64,000 nucleotides of DNA from Xanthoparmelia taractica (Eukaryota > Ascomycota > Lecanoromycetes > Lecanorales > Parmeliaceae): the NCBI GenBank assembly GCA_033085395.1, contig JANQBS010000071.1, positions 1-64,000 of the forward strand, in the 5' to 3' direction. The position numbers and the translations under genes are program-made. The notes under the pieces are model-generated. The model did not search any database. It was given only the letters and a program-made list of their open reading frames with translations, and was not told where the DNA came from. Shown piece after piece: positions 9,001-19,213 of this stretch (positions are counted from its first letter, which is position 1; each line of letters begins with the position of its first letter).

Positions 9001-11152
9001 TCCGAGAAGATGTAACTGGGACGCAAGTCAGTACTGTCCACCGAGACTGTCCTGTAGGCCACATACTTGACTTGACCCAAATCCTCGTTGATCGTAGATG
9101 TTCTGGCTTCCATTGGGGTATTGGAGGCTTCATCATACATGTCGACGTCGTTCATGAGCAGCATTTGGAACAACTTGACGATTTCTAGACTAACGTATAG
9201 AGAAAGCGGGATCATCGTGTTGAAGATAATGATGAATGATACTAGAATAGGGAAGAAGGCAACACCGGCATTCGTGAGGTACCAGGCCTTCTCTTCCGTT
9301 GTTTCCCGCCAGATTTGGTACGCCACAGTGTTGAAAATCGCAAGGACTATCACAAAAACGACAAGCATGACAACGACCTTGTTCACCACACTTTGAAGAG
9401 CAGGCTTCACGACGCACGTCAGCTGGCGCCAGCATTAGGGATTTATCGCGAGATATTCTTACTCACAGCCTTGATTCGAGGATTTTTCGTAGCATTCATT
9501 CTGATCTTACACTCTTCGCCGCTATAAACTACGATGCCGATGGCCTCGGATGTGTTTCGTAGCACGCTCCCCCGATAGATAATCTCGTCGTTTGTCAGAG
9601 GAAGAGTCTCATTTCCAACAGTGACTTTGCCCTCAAAGTTGTAGAGATCCAGGTTTGGATCTTCAACAACGATGTGAGCTTTGCAGCTGGCGATGCCCTC
9701 TACGGTCATGCAAGACCTAGATGACAATGGTAACGCTTGTTTGCTTTTCAGATTGGTTTCTCCATCCAGTGCCATCGTTTCCACGTACGCGATGCCCTCG
9801 GCCCCGTTCGTATGTAATACAGCGAGGTCTGCCGGAGCTGCTTCGTCTCGCGCTAATTTCACGACGTCACCGACCCCTATGTCTTCCCATTTGGTCTCTT
9901 CCCAGTTCTCCCGCTCATCAGATGTCGCGATATCACTGTTCACATCATCTGTACTTCTTGCACTGGACTTTCTTCCACCCAGAATCAAAGCAGTCTTTCT
10001 GTTCTCCGCCCTGTCCAATTTATACCGCCTTAGATCATCATAGCCTTCTTTTGCCATAGATATAACAACGAAAAATACTAGGGGTACTATAGTTGTGTAA
10101 GTACCCGTGGTACTCAAATTTGGAATCATCTGTAGAGACGAAACGCACAGAAAGTAAAAATTTGCTAATTTTGAAAACTGCGCGAACAATTGACGAGGTA
10201 TAAAATTATATAATGTATATCTGCTCGACGTGATAGTGTTCTTGATATATCCCCGACCCGTGCGTTCGTCTATGAGAGGCTCCCGTCGACTTCGATCAAC
10301 ATCAATATGCCGTCCATCGTTGAAAGGTGGAATTTCTTGAATCCTAAGGATCTTCTTGCGGATTCTTTCTTGTCCGGCCCGCAATCTTGACAGTATCCCG
10401 CCATGAGGTGCTTTGTTTTTGATCCATGTTTCGTAGTGTGGTAAAGCCAGTGATTCTGAAGGGTTTTTACGAGACTGAGGACACATCTTCAAGTCATCAC
10501 CTGTCTCAATGACTGGTAAAACGGTGATCGTTGCCCCAGATTTCTTATTAGAACCGCTGTCAGCAAGACCGTGCTGCACTACTGATGTAGCCATTGGTTG
10601 TAATTCGATAGCAGATCCGCTACTCTCGGGCTGTCCATCTATATTGCGCGCCAGAACCACCCTGGGAAGAGAGACTTCACGGTCCCGGTTCTGATATAGT
10701 GAAGCTGACCGCAAAGAGGAAAGTGGCGGGCTCAGTTGAGGTGGCGATTTTGGTGAGACGGGGCTCAATGGTGGCATTCGCGACTCTTGAACAGTGTCTT
10801 GTCTGCTCGCCAGGCGGGTATCTATAGAAAAGGTAGAGGTCGCCGAGCTTCTTCGCGTGTGCTTGCTTCCTTCCCCAACTGTCTTGCCCGTGATGGTCGG
10901 TCCACGGTCTATGCCTTCAACGTCGGTCATGTTATCTTTCCCAGCGGAGTCGGCAGCGTCGGTAGACGATAGCGCGGGGGACTGTAAGGCAATCGGCGCG
11001 TTGTGATCTGAAGTGGAGGCCGAGGGAGGAGTCTGTTGAGACGGTTGGCCTGCAAGACCGAAGTGCTGCCCATTGGTTTGCTGTAGCAGGGCCAAATCTC
11101 TTTGAGAACAATGACCTCCTACGCCAGCCCCATCGTGCTCATCAGCGACCAT
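6012..11152 (-). CDS. DNF3: P4-type ATPase, phospholipid flippase (Dnf3/DnfD-like)
   Basis: Three exons (11152-9467, 9404-9067, 9015-6012) encode 1675 residues, close to yeast Dnf3. The enzyme flips phospholipids to the cytosolic leaflet of Golgi and plasma membranes. Visible motifs are FIPRQLFAQFSKLANFYFL before TM1-2, ALDGETNLKSKQ (actuator DGET), IFSDKTGTLT (phosphorylated Asp near residue 680), and GDGANDIAMIQ with a downstream membrane domain (TLGTFWKEMLFYLTQA). Intron 1 (62 bp) restores NPRIKAPALQSVVNK. Intron 2 (9016-9066, 51 bp) keeps frame and has no stop, but removing it restores EDLGQVNYIFSDKTG. The long Ser-rich N-terminus and the TTGTYTTIVPL block favour Dnf3 over Drs2 or Dnf1. 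Two upstream ATGs precede the start. Confidence 0.9.
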
Positions 11153-11158
11153 GGCCCG

Positions 11159-11212
11159 TCATTGGCCGTTATCTCGATACTCTGTTATTACACGCTCTCT
11201 TTGAATTGCCAT
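11159..11212 (-). promoter_or_regulatory. Upstream ORF before the flippase start
   Basis: An ATG at 11212 opens a 17-codon frame ending in TGA seven bases before the main start at 11152. A second upstream ATG overlaps that TGA and runs in another frame across the main start. If the leader includes this region, both would lower initiation at the flippase ATG. The transcription start is unknown. Confidence 0.4.
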
Positions 11213-11988
11213 TGGATGTAGGAACTGGTATTCTTCACTACTCCCGCTGCGCATTTGCTATGTCTATCGAGGGTCGCAGGTCTCTGTAGCGAGGTTAATG
11301 ATGCATTGGGAAGTCGAGATTACGCCAAAACAGCCAGGCGATGGGATCTATTGTATACTCAGAAGTGCTTCAGACTTGGGCGTTTTTGAAGTACTCGTCG
11401 CTTAAGTTTGACTGTGGCTTGTATCTTGGCACCGTCGCCAAGGTGTCTATTGGGCGATCCCACACTTTACTACTCATGAGGAAGAGAGCAAATACATCGA
11501 TATAGCGATCATATGTTTCCTACGGAGAACAGCTGATACTTACAGTAAACTCGATTCTCAGCGACCTGGTGAATCGGTCAGACGTGATTGAATGGGGTCA
11601 TAAACTGCATTGCACATAACCAAGCGAAGTGCCCTATCTGAGAAGAAAAGAAGCTATGTTACAGAGTCAACAGAATCGAACGACAACGCTGCATCCGCCG
11701 TGCCGCGCCAGACGGAAGGACGGACGACAGCCATAACATGTAAATATTCGGAAAGAGCCGGTACCAAGACGCCGGCATAAAGATCCAGGTGCAGCTTATT
11801 AGGCACTGACAATCTCTGTAATGGTAAATCTGACATTCGGCCACCTATTCGAACACATTGCACCAACCCCTGTTTATTTGCCCGCCCTTGGTATATCCTC
11901 CAAAACTCCCTCAGCAGATTATCTATCCGACGCAATCTTTCAAACTCGACAGGTAGATGGCAGTCCCAGGGACTTGGAGTATAAGTGA
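11213..11988. other. Intergenic between flippase and homeodomain genes
   Basis: This holds the presumed promoter and leader of the flippase and the 3' flank of the homeodomain gene, both minus strand. The overlapping open frame around 11654-11992 shows no family signature and is treated as chance. Confidence 0.6.
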
Positions 11989-13887
11989 TCATGCCGTTTT
12001 TTCAGGACTAAGACTTGAGTGGTCCATATGACTGAACGAAACCATGTTGTGCATGTCTAGCTCCTCACTCGACGATTCTTCTTGCATTTGCATGCCGAAG
12101 TCGGAGTCGTCCATCTTTGGGCCGGGTGAGTGCATCTGCAAGTTCAGATTCTGCTTTGAATACATTTCACTGAGCGAAAAGCCATCATCAGACATCGCCG
12201 AATGGTGATCTTGTGAGATGGACAGAAAGTCAGCAGATGTACTTCGGTGCATGTGGGCTAGAGGAGGTGATCCATCGGCAATAACAGGGTCGCCATGACT
12301 GTAGGCTGATAGAGGTGACACCGAGGGATTGATCGTGCTGGTATGCTCGCTGTGCATTGGCGATAGGAACGGGAGGCTGTATGACGGATTGAAACTCGAA
12401 GCAGGTACAGAGTCTATGTGTGCACCAGATGAATAGAACGAGGGACTTGCATATTCGGACGGCGAGCCGGTCGTAGCTGCGGACAAAGGATACTGACGGT
12501 AGTCAAAACCGTAGCCTGCGGAGGTGTCGATCCGTAGATTTGGCCCAAGAGGACTAAGATCATGCTGGTGTTGGGGAATAGGCGCGTAGAGAGGCGCATC
12601 AACCATGTTGGTTGAAGGACGTTGAATATGGAAAGACGGCATCGGAGGCATCATCGAGAAATCAACAGCAACTGGTACAGATCGACTTCGAGTACGTTTG
12701 TGACCTCGTGGACCTGGTGGCGGCATACCGAAACCATTCTCCTGAAACATGGCGAGGTGTGGATGTGCCATTTGAGCTGTTGGTTGAGAGGACGGACGAG
12801 GAGGAACTATCATAGGTGAAACGGGTGCAGATGCTGCCATAGTGTGTAAATCGTACGGACTGTGTCTGTTATGGAAAGAATCCAAAGACACCAATTTGGC
12901 CAATTGTCCAGAGAGGACCTTGGGATGGCCACCCAGGTGATGCACCATGACCAACGAAGCTTGCTGCTCTTCCGTGAAATCGCCACATTGGTGAAATCCC
13001 CCAGTCCCGTTTGAGTCCATGAAGAAGTTAGGCGGTCTATTCAATTCCACCACGAGTCCGCGAGGTCGGGTTTGCATCCCACTCGCCTCTTCTGCAGGGT
13101 CTCCATATTCAAGGCTTATGTTCTTGATATATGCGAAGGGGTACTCGATCTTGTAGCCGGCTCCTTCGTTGTTGATGTAATATGTAAGGCAAGCTTTGTC
13201 CGGGGCGTAAAAGACGACAAGATCCATAGCATTTTGCCCGACACGACGCCAACTTCCTATACTCAGGGATTTGCAGGTCAAGTGATGAATGACTATCGAA
13301 TCTGTTAGATGATCATATAGCTATGAAGGGCAAGGTCGGCCGGCATACCTATTTTGCCGGCTTGCGCGGAATCGGCGTTCAGAAGCATTCCACTGCCGTA
13401 AGCACTTATATTATTTGAAGAGCGGCCTAGGAACTCTCTCGCGAGAGGCTTGCCAGACTCCATTGCTTGGTTGGCAAGATAGGTGCGCATTGATTCAGGG
13501 ATTGCATCACAGTCTTCTCCCGTTTCAATACTCTTCTTCGCAAGCAGCTTTATCTTGGCACGCCTACGCCAGGTCTATCAGCTGCTGTGCTCTCTATATC
13601 ACCATGCCGGGCACCAACCTATTCTGGAACCATATCTGGACAGACCTCTCGGTCATGCTGATATCTTGGGCGATACGTTCTCGGACGGTGGCCGTAGGCG
13701 TGGGGTTCCTGATGAACTCGTCTTCGAGTGTGAGGAGCTGCTCCTGCGTCGCTCTCTGCCGTTTCTGGTTCTTCTGTTGCTGAGTAAGCGTGCTCTTGCG
13801 TGGTGGTCGCCGAGAAGTGGGAGCAACAGGGACCCCAGGAGCCTTAGCACTGGCAGAGACAGTGGGTGAGGGTGTTGAAGACGACAT
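11989..13887 (-). CDS. Homeodomain transcription factor
   Basis: Exons 13887-13619, 13563-13349 and 13301-11989 give 598 residues. A homeodomain occupies about residues 40-100, with the helix-3 signature WFQNRR at 86-91 created exactly across the first intron (55 bp), then AKIKLLAKK. The second intron (47 bp) restores GKIDSIVIHHLTCKSL. A conserved-looking block follows (SIGSWRRVGQNAMDLVVFY, then AYIKNISLEYGD), resembling the co-domain of fungal Phx1/PAH/HOX-type homeobox regulators. The C-terminal half is Ser/Pro/His/Met-rich and disordered, as in activation domains. Members of this group control sporulation, appressorium formation or stationary-phase survival, but the exact orthologue is not recognised. 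The upstream non-coding region is long (about 2.2 kb to the next gene's end). Confidence 0.88.
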
Positions 13888-16088
13888 CTCTGAAGAAGGG
13901 GTCGCAGGCGACTATTTCCGATGTTGAAGCTTTGAGAGCTACTAGCAGGTAGCAAGGTACCCAACTATCAGGCCAATAGAGGGCAAGTTTCAGAGGTGAG
14001 GTCGTGAGAAGGGCTGGGCCTCAAAAGTCGCGTTGGACAATGAGGGATTCGAATGAACGTAACGCTGCGACGAGTAGGATGGGGCAGCAAATGATTCTAC
14101 CAACGGTATTAATGATCAGTAGACGCTGGACCGGAGCAGAAAGAGTGAAGACGTGGTGTCGGAATCGGCTGTGGCTGAAGAGCTGGTGGTATTTGTTTGG
14201 GAAAAACTGCGGTGTTGAAAGAAGGGCAGGCAAAGGAGTGAATGATAAGCCTGGACCCGAAAGGAGTGGCGGTGTCCAATTGGCAGAATTAACAAAGCAA
14301 GGCAAGCTGAAAGGAGTGTGCACGCAGTCAAAGACCGACGACGACAAGGTAGAAGCTCTAACAAGAACAACAACAATATATTATTATGATGGTTGGTGAT
14401 GTTGTCGAAAAGGAAGAGACGGGAGGTTTAGGGTAACCCTTTGCTGAGGGGCGGTAAGATTCGAACCCCTGAAAATCGGAAACGCTGAGCGATACAAGCG
14501 AACACCCTTCAAAAGACCTTAATGCCAAGGCGCTCCATCAACTTTCCTACATATCTTACCTTAGCTACTTCTACTCAACAGGATTTGAGGGCAGTATTTA
14601 CTAGTTACTAGTTACCAATAGAACTACATATTGATTATCTTGTCACAATACGTCTGCCTTGGGGAAGAGTAACATTTTGTGAATTGGTGAATTGGTGAAT
14701 TGGAATTCTTCGCCGCGAGGGTTTGTTAGAAGTACATAACCGCCAGGGCCCCCCGCAGTAGAAGCTGCAAGCCTGCAAGCGTTGAAATTCATGCATGACT
14801 TTGCATCGCTGCGAGATCCCTGCGCCCGGCGCAGTTCCAAGGAGCATTATCAAATGGTGACTCTCCAAAAACCTCTACCCCGATCGGAGCCTCACGCCCG
14901 TCAACGATACAGTCGATCCTCGAATACCTTCTATGAAAAATAATTCTATGAAAAATAAGTGTATTAGTTTGAGAATATAAACTCTTGACCAGAATCACTA
15001 CTCCGGTGGAGCGCTGAACTAGGTCTCCCGTGGGCAACAGCCAGCCCTATCAGCAGCCCCAAGTTTCTTTGTATATAGGCCAGCCAGTATGCTGGAGACC
15101 AAAAAACAAACGACTTGCCCATAAACGTATCAACACCCGTTACAAATCTTGTAGGGCGTTAGGATTTCAGTACCTTATCCCTACAGGAAACATGTTCGTT
15201 TGGCCCAAGAGGTTGTAATGTTGGTGCTAATTTCTCTTTAACAGAAGTAAATCAAGAGGCTCGCCTACTCAACGGCCTTCTATTATTGAACCTTTAAAGG
15301 ACATTCCCTGTTCCCAGAGAGCCGCGTATTATGTTCTCTTTTCTTTTTATGGATCTTTGCCGTCAGCGGAAGTTTAAAAAGTCTTAACGGGTTTGAAGAA
15401 GAAAAACGGGCTGCTTTTTTTCAGGAACAGCTTTTCATTTAGCCTTTTTCAAAAGCATTTTAGTAGGCCGTGTTTCGGCGGTTGTTAAGGCAAGGTACAA
15501 GTACTCCGTACCTGAACATTAATTATTCTGCAAGAGAGCGAATCCACTCTTCAGAGAGCAGAGTCCAGACAACAGCAACAAAACCGCTCATGTTCTGCAT
15601 GGTGGCGCAAAGCAGTTGACGCCACTCGATCATGCTTACTCGTGTCACTTCATCATTAACTTATCCACACTTAAACAGCAACCCCTCCGAGCAATAACGA
15701 GAAAGTCTTACCGAGGATGACTCGGGATTTTAGGAGCATATTGAGCCGGATGTGTCAATGTTCATTCGACATCAACGGTCAATGGAAACGCTCAAATCTG
15801 ACGGCCTCCCACCCCATCAGGCCCTCTACACCCTCAAGTGGCTCATTTTCAGACTCCGCTGAGGTCCGATGTCTAACATCTGTTCAGATAGCTCTTTACA
15901 CTCTGTTATTTCGATCCATGCTTTGGTTTCCCACTTCACTTCCAGGTGGTCGATGCTGTGAGTGGCAGAATCAGCTTGCGACGGAGCGTTCTCGACTCCG
16001 ACCCTGTGCTGTGGTGATGACCTTCCCATGCGACTGTGGTGCGGCAATAGACTCCTGGGACGCATAAGACCCCATCAAAAGCCGTCAA
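13888..16088. other. Long non-coding region upstream of homeodomain gene
   Basis: About 2.2 kb contains no convincing gene. It has small repeats: GAATTGGT units at about 14675-14705 and a perfect 15 bp tandem duplication (TTCTATGAAAAATAA) near 14928-14957. It also holds a tRNA-like segment, listed separately. Long leaders and upstream control regions are common for fungal developmental regulators; open frames here lack codon structure. Confidence 0.55.
14443..14550 (-). other. tRNA-like segment (A- and B-box-like), probably degenerate
   Basis: On the minus strand TTGGCATTAAGG (14517-14528) resembles an A box and GGTTCGAATCT (14457-14467) a B box, spaced as in a type II tRNA. No 5' acceptor strand pairs with the 3' end (ACCGCCCCTCA), and the T stem pairs poorly. 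It could be a tRNA pseudogene or the head of a tRNA-derived SINE. No amino-acid identity is assigned. Confidence 0.3.
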
Positions 16089-16890
16089 TCACCTAACCTT
16101 TGGGATCTGAGCTTTGAAGCCACGTCGGATTAGAAAACTCGGTAAGCTTTTCTCAACCCTCGAGAACTGGAACAGGATGAGCACTGGACCTCAAGCTGCG
16201 CCAAGAACAGTTCCCACTTACTAAACCACTGTTTTCGACAACTCCATCCCTGATCCAAATCGACCAAGAGCCCATCGTGCTTGCCATAACCACGTCTGTG
16301 AGGAGCCTATCCCCAACTACAGCGATTTGACTTGCATACTTCACTCCAGTCTCTGGTATGCTCTGTAAGTAGTTGAATATATCAAGCCCACACCCGGGCT
16401 TCTTTGTCGAATGCTTGAAGACCTTGACCCCCGTGGCCTGTTCCAGGAGTTTGGCTTCTTTCCCCTCGTAATCACTTAACGTGCCGGCCGAGTTGCTTAC
16501 TACCAATACACGGGCGTCGGGAAATATCTTGCGAAGAGATTGGAAATGTTCCTAATAATCTCAGAATGCCTGGTCTCCTTTTCTCTTTGAAATAGGACTT
16601 AGATCTGGTGCTAGATTCTAGAGCAGTTTACACTGGGCTGGGTTACAGTTGAAAGTAGGTTGACGTACTTTGTATGGCCCATAGATACTATTTTCTGTGG
16701 GTTTGGCGAAGCAATTATCTTTGTCAAGTACAACAGCTCGGATATCAGGTGTTTGACCTCCGTTGGCGGCTGTTAGAGCTGTCGCTACAGAAATTGGTAC
16801 GCGATCAAAGGTAGGCACAGTAGCATGAGGTAGACATAGCGAGGGATTCCGCAATAAGCTAAAAACCTTCAGCGTCGCTGAGACGTTCAT
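16089..16890 (-). CDS. GEP4: Mitochondrial phosphatidylglycerophosphatase Gep4
   Basis: Exons 16890-16669, 16551-16222 and 16166-16089 give 209 residues. The HAD-family motif DKDNC at residues 56-60 supplies the catalytic Asp. The second motif VSNSAG and the later KKPGCGLDIF and VVGDRLLTDVVMA blocks are the Gep4 signature, and the LLRNPSLCLPH N-terminus is typical of this family. The enzyme dephosphorylates phosphatidylglycerol phosphate to phosphatidylglycerol in cardiolipin synthesis at the inner mitochondrial membrane. The final exon gives the ending FSRVEKSLPSFLIRRGFK, which fits the family. The first intron (16552-16668, 117 bp) is longer than its neighbours but has canonical ends. The gene is divergent from SMD3 across about 210 bp. 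Confidence 0.92.
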
Positions 16891-17101
16891 TGGAATGACT
16901 TAGTAGGCCAATACTCAATAGAAGTAAAAGGAGTCCAGGGAGCGCAGTTTGAAGTATTAAGGCTTGGCGGGAAAGGGGGCTAATGATCAGCCCTATCGAA
17001 ACAGATATGCTCAAGTCAACCATATTCTTCCTGAGTACCAAAATTTAGTTTCTTCGCGCAAACCGCCATACAGACACCATCTTCACGCATATTCTGCCAC
17101 C
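16891..17101. promoter_or_regulatory. Bidirectional promoter between GEP4 and SMD3
   Basis: Only 211 bp separate the two divergent start codons, so both core promoters and leaders must lie here. No TATA box stands out. An upstream minus-strand open frame here has no family signature. Confidence 0.6.
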
Positions 17102-17670
17102 ATGACCAGTACAATTGGTATACCGATAAAGCTTCTCAATGAAGCCCAGGTAAACCCCCCATCTCCAAGTCGATCCTATTATTGAGTGGATACAAACTTA
17201 CAGCTCTTTCCCAGAACCATGTCATAACGCTTGAAATCACATCTGGCCAAGTCTATCGTGGCAAGCTCATTGAAGGTGCCCATGTCCCTAACGCCAGACA
17301 CGTCCGACAAATCTGCTACAGCATCTGGCCTTAATACTAACGCACCCGTAGCCGAAGACAACATGAACGTGCAGCTCAAGGACATCACGGTTACCGCGCG
17401 CGATGGCCGAGTCAGTCATCTAGACCAAGTTTATATCCGGGGAAGCCATGTTCGGTTTTTCATAGTGCCGGACATGTTGAGGTACGGTCCTTTCGGCGGC
17501 GCTATTGCAATGACTTCTGTCCGGCCGCTGCGAAGAAGCGGAATTAACGCAATTTTAGGAATGCGCCCATGTTCAGATCGAGGGGGACGAGAGGGAGAGG
17601 TGTTGGATTGGCGAGAGGAAGGGCGACTGTCAATAGGGCAAGAGGTCAAAGAGGTCCAAGAGGTGGTTGA
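17102..17670 (+). CDS. SMD3: Small nuclear ribonucleoprotein SmD3
   Basis: Four exons (17102-17149, 17215-17275, 17352-17481, 17559-17670) give 116 residues. The Sm1 motif (GQVYRGKLIEAEDNMN) and Sm2 motif (VYIRGSHVRFFIVPDMLR) are complete, and the C-terminal tail is RG-rich (RGRGVGLARGRA), as in SmD3, where such arginines are methylated. The protein is part of the heptameric Sm ring on spliceosomal U snRNAs. Intron 2 (17276-17351) starts GTGCCC, a weak donor, but its removal is required to join IE to AEDN. Three introns in so short a gene is typical for filamentous fungi. It converges with IRC6, leaving 211 bp between the stops. Confidence 0.95.
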
Positions 17671-17881
17671 GCTGGGGGTGAGAGAGGGTTGCGAGATGAG
17701 GAAGGAAGTCCATCGATACCCATAGAGAATGGGACGGGGAGGTTAGGAGCTGGCAATGAATTGCAGGGCCGGGCATCGACTACTCTCCCAGGAGGCGGCG
17801 TGGCGCTCAGAAAAGCGCCGAGTTATATCAAGGCGACACTCGAATCTCAAGAACACAGGCTCTTTCTCGAAACGATCGGGG

Positions 17882-18931
17882 CTAAAGAGCCTTCAATACA
17901 TCTCTCATGGCCTTCGCCGCGAATATCCTCCTCTCGGCTTCAGGCATATCGGCACCCATGTCTTTGATCGCCTGTACTTTCAGCATCATGTGCTCCAATT
18001 CCTCTACGCCCTCACCTGCACCCTCATCTGCACCTTCATGGCACCCTTCTGCTCCGTTTACGGCCATTTTAAGCCCGATCATTTCTCGCTCTAACTCCGC
18101 TGCTTCGGCGCCAACGCCATCTTCCAATCCGAGGTCGTCAGACATGGTGTTCACGTTGACTCCCTCCCATTCGCATGCGTCGAGCGCTTCCTTCAGTCTT
18201 TCGATACCTATTCTCTCTATTGTAAAGCGCCATGATTAGCACGGATGCACCAATTACCCTCCGTCTAACAGCTCGAGATCCCGAACTCACCACCAATCTC
18301 GTTTCTCTCCTTTCCGCATTCTGCATTCGATTCTGCTTTCCCATCCAGCTCCCCATCAATCCATTCCCAAGTTCCACAATCCATGCAAAGATTCTCCCAC
18401 TCCTCATTGGTAACCTCGAGACTAGGACTTGCGGTCCGCGGCGTGCCCACTGCCAGCAGCAGAGGTTTGCTTAAACCATAGCCAGAGCTGATATGATTGC
18501 TCACCACCAGATGGATTGAAGCTAGTAGGTTCCGTATTATGTCCTACCCAAGTCGCATGGCCATCAGCTCCTCCTACACGTCCTATAGATGGTAGACTTT
18601 GACGTACCAGATCTGCCTTTTCTCTAGGCTTTCTGAAGCATACAACCCATGCTCCTACTGCCTGCACCACTTCGCCCGCTTCCTGTCCCAGCCATTCTTC
18701 CTTCCACGTCTCGATCTCGGGTAAAGAGGTGGGGAGTTCATCCCGCCATATCGGGATGGCGGCGTTGTAGTAGGGTGTCCGGATCTCATGATGGGAGACA
18801 CCTGGGTGGGCGCAGCGTCAGTGAAGGTAGAGAGTGAGGTGGGTTATCATCTTACCTTTGAGAAATGAAGGCGATGTTTCCGGCGTAGAGAGGAGGAGCA
18901 TGCGAAGCGGAGAGGCGATGGTGGGGGTCAT
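17882..18931 (-). CDS. IRC6: Irc6 / p34 (AAGAB) adaptin-binding GTPase-like protein
   Basis: A four-exon model (18931-18856, 18801-18580, 18521-18291, 18216-17882) closes at 287 residues. Family blocks are the opening LRMLLLSTPETSPSFLK, AVGAWVVCFRKP, GYGLSKPLLLAVGTPR, RIGIERLKEALDACEWEGV and the C-terminal MPEAERRIFAAKAMRDVL, the hallmark of the Irc6/p34 family. These proteins bind clathrin adaptors AP-1/AP-2 through a Rab-like pseudo-GTPase fold and aid vesicle traffic. The second intron (18522-18579, donor GTGTAG) is the least certain boundary; another donor, GTACGT at 18606, is stronger but gave no in-frame acceptor. The other introns are canonical. Confidence 0.8.
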
Positions 18932-19213
18932 GGTGGCGTGGTAGGGTTACAAATCTCTACAGGCGGAGTCACATCATCGTTGACGATGGGTCAGGTAGAA
19001 TGTACCCTTTTTTTATTTATAAACTTGAGAGGCTGATCATTTATGCTACCAAAAGTAGAGTATCTGCATTGTAAGTGCTAAACGCTCAGGCTTAAGCTTG
19101 AGTTTTGAAATACAACAAGAAACAGTGATTCCGAGGTATTATTGGTTCCGCTGAATGCCCCTTTTTGGCGCCCAGTGCAAACCATAGCATAGACCGTTGA
19201 TACCTTGTGAATA

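Noticed and set aside
11654..11992. 112-codon minus-strand frame near the homeodomain gene end
   Set aside because: No motif, overlaps the homeodomain stop region, and no plausible start context.
14021..14399. Overlapping ~100-codon frames on both strands upstream of the homeodomain gene
   Set aside because: Neither has a family signature; strands conflict, and such frames are expected by chance in GC-balanced DNA.
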